Source of the DNA: JAHEDH01 sp965364515
GTDB lineage: Bacteria; Actinomycetota; Acidimicrobiia; Spongiisociales; ZC4RG35
Direction of reading: 5' to 3'
Assembly (NCBI GenBank): GCA_965364515.1
Contig: CBDTXZ010000200.1
Location: forward strand, 1-5,452
Length of the DNA stretch: 5,452 nt
This document shows positions 1 to 5,452 of this stretch, piece after piece. The translations under genes and the position numbers were made by a program. The notes beneath the pieces were generated by a model. It was not told where the DNA came from, did no database searches, and saw only the letters and a program-made list of their open reading frames with translations. The first letter of the stretch is position 1. Every line of letters starts with the position of its first letter.

Positions 1-13
1 AGCCGGCCGGTGA

Positions 14-2470
14 TCACATGTGCGTCCGTTCGTTTCGAGGGTCGTAGAGGGGAGCAAGCGAGGCGATGGCGTCGTGATGGCGTCCGGCGATGTCGACCTG
101 CCATTCGCCATCTGAGATGAAGCTCGCCGTGATGGGGTGGTCTGCCTCGATCATGACCAATCCGACGGCGCCGCCGAGCGTGAATCCGTACGACGCCGCC
201 CGAACGTATCCCACGGTCGATCCGTCCCGGTACACGATCTCGCCATGGAACATCAGTGGGTCGGGGTCGGTGAGCAGGATCTGGGCGAGCCGCCGGGTGG
301 AAGGCTCATCATCCCTGCGAGCCAGAAGCGCATCCCGACCGATGAAGCCTCCAGCCTTTCCGAGGGCGACGGCAAAGCCGAGGCCGGCCTCGTACGGGTC
401 GTCGGTGTTGTCGATGTCGTGCCCGTAGTCCCGATAGCCCTTTTCCATTCTCAGACTGCCGAGCGCCTTGAGACCGGCGTGCCGCAGGCCGAGTGGGCGC
501 CCGGCGACGACCAGGGCGTCATACACGTCCACGGCATCGTCGGCCTGCACGTACAGCTCATAGCCGAGCTCACCGACGTAGGTGATCCGGATGCACAGCA
601 CTGTCACGCCGGCGATCCGGATCTCTCGTGCCGCTCGGAATGGGAACGCTTCGTTCGACAGGTCGGTGTCGGTCACCGTTGCCAGGAGCTCGCGCGATCT
701 GGGGCCGTGCAGGTTGACCTGGGCGTATGCCGAGGAGAGGTCGGTGATCGCGATGCCATCCGAGGTCGCAGCGTGCCGGCGCATCCAGGTGTCGACGTGG
801 CGTTGGGCCGTATCACTCGCAACGACCCAGAATCGATCTGCATCGAGCTTCGTCACGGTCAGGTCGGCTTCGATGGTGCCGCCGTCGTTGAGCCATTGGG
901 TGTAGGTGATGGTGTTCGGTTCGCCGTCGACACGGTTGGCGGAGAGCTGCTCCAGCAGGGGGCCGGCACCGCGACCCTCGACGAGGAACTTCGACATGAA
1001 CGACATGTCCATCAGCCCCACTCCGGTCCTGATCGCCTCGTGCTCCGACCGCCAGTAGGGAAACCAGTTCTCCCTGCCCCACGAGAGCCGGTCGACGGAG
1101 GGCTCGACTCCGGCCGGCGCAAACCAGTCGGCGCCTTCCCACCCGCTCACTTCACGGAAGTATGCACCTCGCCCGGCGAGCCGGTGGTGGAGCGGTGACA
1201 GCTTGATGTTCCGTGCGGTCCGCATCGTCCGGTTCGGGTAGTGGCATCGGTACACCATGCCGAGCGACTCGACCGTCCGGCGCCGCCGGTACTCGGGGTC
1301 GAGCTGGAACGGATGGAGGCGGTCGATGTTGATGCCGGTGACGTCGGTGTCTGGTCGACCGTCGACGATCCATCGGGCGACCAATCTCCCGAGCCCGCCG
1401 GCCGTGAGGATGCCGATCGAGTTGAGGCCCGCCGCGACGAAGTAGTTGCGAAGCTCGGGTGACTCGCCGACCACGGGGGAGAGGTCCGGTGTGAAGCTCT
1501 CCGGTCCGCAGAAGAACGTGCGGATCCCGGTCGCTTGGCTCACGGGGACCCGACCCATCGCCTTCTCGAGATACCGGCCCATCCGATCCCAATCGGGTTG
1601 GATCGTTCCGAACGAGAAGGAGTCCGGGATCGCATCGACGTTCCACGGGGCGCATTCGGGCTCGAAGAGCCCGATCATCAGCCCCCCGCCCTCCTCCCGG
1701 TAGTACCCGTATGACGACGGGTCTTCGATGACGGGCCAGGACGGGTCGAGGCCGGGGATCTCGTCGGTGATGAGGTAGTAGTGCTCGGCCGCCTGGAGTG
1801 GGATGGCGACGCCATGGTCCTCGCCGAGTTGGCGTGACCACATGCCGGCGCAATTGACGACGTACTCGGCCTCGATGTCGCCGTGCGGGGTGCGGACGCC
1901 GGTGACGGTCCCTCGTTCCGTGAGCAATTCGGTGACGGGGGTCGACTGGAGGATCATCACACCACGTTGACGGGCGCCCGCAGCGAGCGACATGGTGGCG
2001 TCCACCGGGTTGACCCGTCCATCGCCGGGCACGTGGAAACCAGCCAGGAGGTCGTCGGTGCGGGCGAGCGGGAACCGCTCGGCGACCTCGGCGGGAGAGA
2101 TCTCGTGGACATCGACGCCGAGATGGCGATTGAAGGCGCTGACCCGTCGATACTCCTCGAGGCGATCTGCGTCGGCTGCAAGTTCGATGAAGCCAACCGG
2201 TTTGAAACCGGTCGCCAGCCCGGTCTCTGCCTCGAGCCGGGCGTACAGGTCGCGGGTGTACAGGCGCATCTCGGTCGACGTCGACGACATCGATCCGAAC
2301 GTGACCATCAGGCCCGCCGCATGCCAGGTTGTGCCCGACGTGAGGCGGTCCCGCTCGCAGACGACGACATCGCTCCAGCCGAGTTCGGCGAGGTGGTATG
2401 CGACGCTGACACCGATGATGCCGCCTCCAATCACGACCACACGGGCCCGGCTCGGTTGGCGTTCGGTCAT
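14..2470 (-). CDS. Dimethylglycine/sarcosine dehydrogenase-like FAD and folate protein (GcvT family)
   Basis: The gene encodes 818 residues. By family it oxidatively demethylates an N-methylated glycine (dimethylglycine or sarcosine) in the cytoplasm and passes the one-carbon unit to tetrahydrofolate. Visible in order: an FAD Rossmann motif VVVIGGGIIG (11-20); TTWHAAGL (47-54), where His50 aligns with the histidine that covalently holds FAD in dimethylglycine and sarcosine dehydrogenases; EHYYLITDE (229-237), an active-site region; a central FAO_M-like linker (about 370-430); and a GcvT-like folate domain from about 430. The latter carries GTIEADLTV (531-539; Asp536 may match the catalytic Asp of the family), YVGELGYELYV (631-641) and LRMEKGYRDYGHDID (673-687), then a GCV_T_C domain to the end. 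Length is typical of bacterial members. The ATG at 2470 was chosen because it lies 10 residues before the Rossmann strand; the frame stays open upstream, but that part has no family similarity and overlaps the divergent gene. The exact substrate (dimethylglycine, sarcosine or another methylamine) and dehydrogenase versus oxidase activity cannot be read from sequence. Confidence 0.93.
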   Translation of the reverse strand: MTERQPSRARVVVIGGGIIGVSVAYHLAELGWSDVVVCERDRLTSGTTWHAAGLMVTFGSMSSTSTEMRLYTRDLYARLEAETGLATGFKPVGFIELAADADRLEEYRRVSAFNRHLGVDVHEISPAEVAERFPLARTDDLLAGFHVPGDGRVNPVDATMSLAAGARQRGVMILQSTPVTELLTERGTVTGVRTPHGDIEAEYVVNCAGMWSRQLGEDHGVAIPLQAAEHYYLITDEIPGLDPSWPVIEDPSSYGYYREEGGGLMIGLFEPECAPWNVDAIPDSFSFGTIQPDWDRMGRYLEKAMGRVPVSQATGIRTFFCGPESFTPDLSPVVGESPELRNYFVAAGLNSIGILTAGGLGRLVARWIVDGRPDTDVTGINIDRLHPFQLDPEYRRRRTVESLGMVYRCHYPNRTMRTARNIKLSPLHHRLAGRGAYFREVSGWEGADWFAPAGVEPSVDRLSWGRENWFPYWRSEHEAIRTGVGLMDMSFMSKFLVEGRGAGPLLEQLSANRVDGEPNTITYTQWLNDGGTIEADLTVTKLDADRFWVVASDTAQRHVDTWMRRHAATSDGIAITDLSSAYAQVNLHGPRSRELLATVTDTDLSNEAFPFRAAREIRIAGVTVLCIRITYVGELGYELYVQADDAVDVYDALVVAGRPLGLRHAGLKALGSLRMEKGYRDYGHDIDNTDDPYEAGLGFAVALGKAGGFIGRDALLARRDDEPSTRRLAQILLTDPDPLMFHGEIVYRDGSTVGYVRAASYGFTLGGAVGLVMIEADHPITASFISDGEWQVDIAGRHHDAIASLAPLYDPRNERTHM

Positions 2471-2477
2471 CGGAGCA

Positions 2478-2483
2478 ACGCTA
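2478..2483 (-). promoter_or_regulatory. Candidate -10 box for the dehydrogenase gene
   Basis: On the minus strand the hexamer TAGCGT (TANNNT type) is followed by 7 bases and then the ATG at 2470. That spacing would put the transcription start at or one base before the start codon, giving a leaderless or nearly leaderless mRNA. No purine-rich Shine-Dalgarno site is seen in this gap. I see no good -35 hexamer 16-18 bases further upstream. The assignment is inference from position and consensus. Confidence 0.4.
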
Positions 2484-2548
2484 CCGAGCCGGAGACGGGC
2501 CGAACGTCCTCGCTCCTGTCGACTGGTTCCGAATCCGACCCGAGCCGC

Positions 2549-2554
2549 CATACT
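2549..2554 (+). promoter_or_regulatory. Candidate -10 box for the SLH/DUF4015 gene
   Basis: The hexamer CATACT matches TATAAT at four positions, including the A at -11 and the T at -7. It is followed by 6 bases and then the GTG start at 2561, so transcription could begin on the start codon itself. A weak -35-like TTCCGA lies at 2527-2532, 16 bases upstream. There is no Shine-Dalgarno sequence before this GTG. The site supports the choice of GTG at 2561 but is weak on its own. Confidence 0.33.
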
Positions 2555-2560
2555 GAATGC

Positions 2561-4378
2561 GTGCATCGTTTCGTTGTCGGAAGCGTCGTCGTCGCAATGC
2601 TCCTCGGCCTGGCAGGTGGCGCTTCGGACGTCGAGGCCCAGACGCTGGTCACGGGGAGGGTTCTCGACCTCGACGGCGATCCCCTGGAGGGAGCGGTCGT
2701 GCGAGGAGGGGGGATCACTGCCACCACCGGTACCGACGGCAGGTTCCTTCTCGGGGCGTTCCCGCTCGGCTCGTTGACGATCGACCGGCCGGCGTACGAG
2801 CCCAGAACCGTCGCGTGGGACGGCACCACCGGCTTCACGTTCCGTCTGGCGCCTCGAATGGTGCGAGCTCTCCACGTCGCCGGTTGGGTGGCAGCCTCCG
2901 AAGCCGGGTTCGCCGAGATGCTGCGGCTGGCCGAGAGCTCGGCGGTGAACGCGCTCGTGATCGACATTCGGAACGAGAACGGGCTGATCTATCACCGCTC
3001 GGCAGTGTCGGATGTGGCGGCCATGGGAGCCCAGGCGAATCCCACGTTCGACCTGGAGGAGCGTGTTGCCCGGGCCCACGAAGCGGGGCTCTATGTGATC
3101 ACGCGGATCGTCTCGTTCCAGGATCCGATCGCCGGCTGGGCGCGGCCGGCATGGGCCGTCGTCGACACCCGTACCGGCGGACCGCTCAACAAGAACGGGC
3201 AGGTGTTCCTCGACCCGACCGACCCGGCTCCGCGAGCCTATGCGATGGCTCTGGCACTGGAGGCGTGCGCCGCCGGCGTCGACGAGGTCCAGTTCGACTA
3301 CGTCCGGTTCCCCGACGGAGGCGGCGAGTATTCACGATTCGACGGCCCGGCCGACGCGGCGTCGCGCCAGGAGACCATCACGGCGTTCCTCTCAGATGCG
3401 AGATCGAGGCTGCTTCCGCAGGGCTGCGCCACCGGCGCCGACATCTTCGGATGGATCACGAACACCCCGACCGAGGGCGGGATCGGCCAGCATTTCGAAT
3501 CGATCATCGGGGCCGCCGACGTCGTGTCTCCCATGATCTACCCGAGTCACTACTCGAGCGGGTGGTACGGGTTCGGCGTGCCCAACGACCACCCCCGGGA
3601 GGTGGTCACGTACGCCAGCCAGGACGCCCTGGACCGAATGGAGAGCTCGACGGTGGTGCTGCGACCCTGGATCCAGGACTTCTGGTACACCTCGAGCGAG
3701 GTCTTCGCCCAGATCGACGCGATGGACGACCTCGGGCTGGGGTGGATGGCGTGGAACATCTCGAGCGACTTCACCGAGGGTGCCTACCCCGAGGATGGTG
3801 GGCTTCGCGCCGGCGCAGCGGCTCCTCCGCCAGAGGCGCTCCCAGGATCGGGTTTCTGGGACGTCGGCGACGGCCACGTCTTCGCCGAGGACGTGGCCTG
3901 GCTCGCCGGCGAGGACGTGACACGAGGGTGCAACGCCCCGTGGAACGACGAGTTCTGCCCGGACGATCGAGTGACCCGGGGTCAGATGGCGGCGTTCCTG
4001 GTGCGGGCGTTGGAGCTGCCGGCGGGCGAGGCGCCGTTCACCGACACCTCCGGCTCGGGTTTCGAGGTCGAGGTCGCCGCGCTGTACACGGCGGGGATCA
4101 CCAGAGGCTGTGACATCACCGACCCGAGCCGGTTCTGTCCGGACGACCCGGTCAGGCGTGCCGAGATGGCGGCGTTCCTGGTCAGGGCGCTGGATCTGCC
4201 GCCGGCGGACTCGGAGTTCCTGGACGCAGCGGGCTCGGTGTTCGAGGCGGACATCGGTGCGCTGGCAGCTGCCGGAGTTACGAGGGGCTGCGACGTGTTG
4301 GACCACACTCGGTTCTGTCCCGACGATCCTGTGCTCCGTGGTCAGATGGCGGCGTTCCTTCGTCGCGCGTTCCGGTAG
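2561..4378 (+). CDS. Secreted DUF4015-type putative glycoside hydrolase with three SLH repeats
   Basis: The gene encodes 605 residues of a likely exported, cell-surface protein. The GTG at 2561 is chosen because it gives a clean signal peptide: MHR, a hydrophobic core VVGSVVVAMLLGLAGG, and a probable cleavage after VEA (24-26). The next in-frame ATG (2597) would cut into that core. Residues 28-98 resemble a carboxypeptidase-regulatory-like beta-sandwich (VTGRVLDLDGDPLEGAVV, then TDGRF). Residues about 104-402 match the DUF4015 TIM-barrel family, related to alpha-amylase-type hydrolases: NALVIDIRNENG (130-141), VDEVQFDYVRFPDGGG (240-255), ADIFGW (293-298), VVSPMIYPSHY (321-331), LRPWIQDF (367-374) and GWMAWNIS (394-401). 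Acidic residues Asp135, Asp241, Glu242 and Asp246 are candidate active-site residues. After a short Pro/Ala linker come three SLH repeats (431-605). Known from the family: SLH domains attach proteins to the cell wall or S-layer. Inferred: a wall-anchored enzyme acting on a polysaccharide. Hydrolytic activity of DUF4015 is predicted, and the substrate is unknown. Confidence 0.9.
   Translation: MHRFVVGSVVVAMLLGLAGGASDVEAQTLVTGRVLDLDGDPLEGAVVRGGGITATTGTDGRFLLGAFPLGSLTIDRPAYEPRTVAWDGTTGFTFRLAPRMVRALHVAGWVAASEAGFAEMLRLAESSAVNALVIDIRNENGLIYHRSAVSDVAAMGAQANPTFDLEERVARAHEAGLYVITRIVSFQDPIAGWARPAWAVVDTRTGGPLNKNGQVFLDPTDPAPRAYAMALALEACAAGVDEVQFDYVRFPDGGGEYSRFDGPADAASRQETITAFLSDARSRLLPQGCATGADIFGWITNTPTEGGIGQHFESIIGAADVVSPMIYPSHYSSGWYGFGVPNDHPREVVTYASQDALDRMESSTVVLRPWIQDFWYTSSEVFAQIDAMDDLGLGWMAWNISSDFTEGAYPEDGGLRAGAAAPPPEALPGSGFWDVGDGHVFAEDVAWLAGEDVTRGCNAPWNDEFCPDDRVTRGQMAAFLVRALELPAGEAPFTDTSGSGFEVEVAALYTAGITRGCDITDPSRFCPDDPVRRAEMAAFLVRALDLPPADSEFLDAAGSVFEADIGALAAAGVTRGCDVLDHTRFCPDDPVLRGQMAAFLRRAFR
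3851..4372 (+). repeat. Three tandem SLH repeats with paired cysteines
   Basis: This is the coding repeat at the C-terminus of the secreted protein (residues 431-604). Each unit runs F-x-D, a helix, (V/I)TRGC, seven or so variable residues, FCPDD, then an arginine-containing TRAE-like motif and MAAFL. Equivalent residues are exactly 60 apart: Cys457/517/577, Cys466/526/586 and Met476/536/596. The DNA shows it too: the 16-mer agatggcggcgttcct occurs at 3984, 4164 and 4344, 180 bases apart. The first unit has one extra residue before its cysteine. The TRAE-equivalent glutamate is Gln475, Glu535 and Gln595, so only the middle unit keeps it. Cysteine pairs nine apart in an exported domain suggest one disulfide per repeat, which is inference. 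Confidence 0.88.
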
Positions 4379-4389
4379 GTGCACGGGCG

Positions 4390-4416
4390 GAGCCGACCAC
4401 GTGCGGCGGTCGCCTC
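4390..4416 (+). terminator. GC-rich hairpin, possible terminator of the SLH/DUF4015 gene
   Basis: Eleven bases after the stop codon at 4378, GAGCCGACC (4390-4398) pairs with GGTCGCCTC (4408-4416). This gives a nine-pair stem with one C-C mismatch around a nine-base loop. No run of T follows, so it is not a classical intrinsic terminator, though high-GC actinobacteria often use stems with little or no U tract. It lies before the promoter-like site of the next gene, which fits separate transcription units. Confidence 0.33.
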
Positions 4417-4481
4417 GAGCCGAGATCCGGTCATGGAGTGCCCCGTCTCAGGTGGCCACATCGACTCTCGCGCCAGTGCAA

Positions 4482-4487
4482 TAGGGT
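4482..4487 (+). promoter_or_regulatory. Candidate -10 box for the LLM oxidoreductase gene
   Basis: TAGGGT (TANNNT type) is followed by exactly six G residues and the ATG at 4494, so the predicted transcription start is the A of the start codon. A -35-like TCGACT sits at 4461-4466, with a short 15-base spacer. The G run could also be taken for a Shine-Dalgarno site, but it touches the ATG and so is too close to serve in the usual way. A leaderless mRNA is therefore the better reading. Confidence 0.45.
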
Positions 4488-4493
4488 GGGGGG

Positions 4494-5351
4494 ATGAAAA
4501 CGGGCCTCTATCTTCCCAACTTCGGCGCGTGGGGTGATCCTGCCGTCATGGTGTCCCTCGCTGCCGACGCGGAGGCGAGTGGCTGGGACGGCTTCTTCAT
4601 CTGGGATCACATCGGCGGATTCGAGAACACGATGGTCGACCCGTGGGTTGCGCTTGGCGCAGTGGCACAGGCAACCACCACGATCACGGTCGGGACGACC
4701 GTCACGCCTGTGCCGAGGAGGCGTCCACAGAAACTGGCACGCGAAACGACGACGGTCGACCGGCTGTCGGGAGGTCGCTTCGTGTTCGGGGTCGGAAGCG
4801 GCGAGGGTGCGCTGGAGTTCGACGACATGGGCGAGAACCCCATTCACCGAGAGCGCGGAGCGATGCTCGATGAGGCGCTCGACGTGATAACGAGCCTCTG
4901 GACGGGCGAACGCGTGAAACATCGTGGTGAGCACTACAGGATCGAGGGTGCCCGGTTCGTCCCGACTCCCGTCCAGCAACCTCGTATACCCATCTGGGTC
5001 GGGGGTGTCTGGCCCAACACCAGGCCGATGCGAAGAGCCGCCCGCTGGGACGGTGTGATGCCGTTGCTCCGGCTGTCCGAGGGCGAGAGCGAGCCAGACG
5101 CATTGCGAGCCTGTGTCGACTACATCTCATCGCACCGTGAATCTGCCGGTCCTTTCGACGTGGTGTACTCGGGTGTGACCCCGGGGGACGACGCGGGAAA
5201 GGCGGCCCACATCGTCGGATCCTTTGCGGATGCCGGCGCAACGTGGTGGCTCGAAGCGATCGCTCCCTACCGGTACGACGAGGGCTTCTCGGAACCGTGG
5301 AACACCGACGAACTCCGCCGACGCGTCATCCAAGGACCGCCGCGCATCTGA
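4494..5351 (+). CDS. LLM-class flavin/F420-dependent oxidoreductase
   Basis: The gene encodes 285 residues with one bacterial-luciferase-like TIM-barrel domain over almost the whole chain. Recognisable family features, in order: MKTGLYLPNFG (1-11) as the first barrel strand; AEASGWDGFFIWDHI (26-40); TTITVGTTVTPVPRRRPQKLARE (split over 62-84), the usual region after the second and third strands; LSGGRFVFGVGSG (91-103), the classic LLM signature with the cofactor-binding loop; MLDEALDVITSLWTGE (124-139); and PTPVQQPRIPIWVGG (157-171). The C-terminus RRRVIQGPPRI resembles the usual end of short LLM proteins, so the gene looks complete. Members are cytoplasmic and use reduced FMN or coenzyme F420 to reduce or oxygenate small organic molecules. 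Sequence alone does not settle which cofactor, though F420 is common in actinobacteria. The ATG at 4494 is the only sensible start, as it begins right at the first beta strand. The gene is 115 bp from its upstream neighbour, does not overlap it and appears separately transcribed. The substrate is unknown. Confidence 0.92.
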   Translation: MKTGLYLPNFGAWGDPAVMVSLAADAEASGWDGFFIWDHIGGFENTMVDPWVALGAVAQATTTITVGTTVTPVPRRRPQKLARETTTVDRLSGGRFVFGVGSGEGALEFDDMGENPIHRERGAMLDEALDVITSLWTGERVKHRGEHYRIEGARFVPTPVQQPRIPIWVGGVWPNTRPMRRAARWDGVMPLLRLSEGESEPDALRACVDYISSHRESAGPFDVVYSGVTPGDDAGKAAHIVGSFADAGATWWLEAIAPYRYDEGFSEPWNTDELRRRVIQGPPRI

Positions 5352-5452
5352 ACTGGATCGCAACGGCGTGCCGGGGAGCCTCGGCCCGCTCGTGGCGGCC
5401 CGCATCGACATCAGCGGATCCTGTCTGAGTGGGCGCGCTGCAGCTACGTGGC

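Noticed and set aside
3..22. Short palindromes CCGGCCGG, TGATCA and CACATGTG at the left edge.
   Set aside because: They are 6-8 bases long, unrelated to each other and partly within the end of the dehydrogenase gene; chance occurrence is enough to explain them.
137..1198. A plus-strand open frame opposite the folate domain of the dehydrogenase.
   Set aside because: The minus strand encodes conserved GcvT motifs throughout this stretch, whereas the plus-strand translation resembles no family.
1883..2560. The plus-strand frame of the surface protein is open far upstream of the GTG at 2561.
   Set aside because: It is antisense to the conserved FAD domain of the dehydrogenase, and using it would bury the signal peptide inside the chain.
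2471..3079. The minus-strand frame of the dehydrogenase stays open for about 200 codons upstream of its ATG at 2470.
   Set aside because: The extra part is rich in Arg, His and Pro, resembles no flavoprotein N-terminus, precedes the Rossmann strand and lies antisense to the signal peptide and first domains of the surface protein. It is a by-product of high GC content.
2557..4113. A long plus-strand frame starting with ATG at 2557, overlapping the surface gene in another register.
   Set aside because: The translation is an Arg/Gly-rich low-complexity string typical of a shifted frame in GC-rich DNA. The other frame has clear domain motifs from end to end.
3392..4384. A long minus-strand frame opposite the barrel and SLH repeats.
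   Set aside because: It mirrors the repeats of the coding strand and has no recognisable family motif; it is an antisense shadow.
4431..4979. A minus-strand open frame opposite the start of the LLM gene.
   Set aside because: The LLM frame has continuous family motifs here; the antisense product has none.
5370..5400. Small GC-rich hairpins after the LLM gene (GCCGGG/CTCGGC with a four-base loop at 5370-5385, and an alternative GGCCCGC/GCGGCC pairing at 5383-5400).
   Set aside because: They are short, mutually exclusive, include a wobble or bulge and are not followed by a T run. Such stems arise by chance in DNA of this composition, so a terminator call is not supported.

Overview
The window is GC-rich chromosomal DNA, most likely from a high-GC actinobacterium. 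I lean towards the class Acidimicrobiia (for example an Ilumatobacter-like lineage), but this rests on style rather than on a marker gene. The clues are a secreted protein ending in cysteine-bearing S-layer homology (SLH) repeats of the 'TRGC…FCPDD…MAAFLVRAL' type, a luciferase-like monooxygenase (LLM) of a family abundant in actinobacteria, and start codons that sit directly after TANNNT-like hexamers with no Shine-Dalgarno spacing, as in leaderless actinobacterial mRNAs.

Layout. (1) Positions 14-2470, minus strand: a complete 818-residue dimethylglycine/sarcosine dehydrogenase-like flavoprotein with an N-terminal FAD oxidoreductase part and a C-terminal folate-binding aminomethyltransferase-like part. 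(2) Positions 2471-2560: a 90-bp divergent intergenic region with a candidate -10 box next to each start codon. (3) Positions 2561-4378, plus strand: a 605-residue secreted protein with a signal peptide, a small carboxypeptidase-regulatory-like beta domain, a DUF4015-type putative glycoside hydrolase barrel and three SLH repeats. (4) Positions 4379-4493: a 115-bp spacer with a GC-rich hairpin just after the stop and a promoter-like hexamer just before the next start. (5) Positions 4494-5351, plus strand: a complete 285-residue LLM-family flavin/F420-dependent oxidoreductase. (6) Positions 5352-5452: 101 bp in which I see no gene.

The three genes do not form an obvious pathway. The first belongs to C1/methylated-amine catabolism (cytoplasmic, folate-linked), the second to the cell surface, and the third is a generic cytoplasmic oxidoreductase of unknown substrate. 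Each appears to have its own promoter. There is no RNA gene, CRISPR array, transposase, integrase or attachment site, and no stretch over 300 bp lacks a gene. I did not find convincing evidence of a new multi-gene system. The points most worth checking are the architecture of the surface protein and the leaderless-type signals shared by all three genes.
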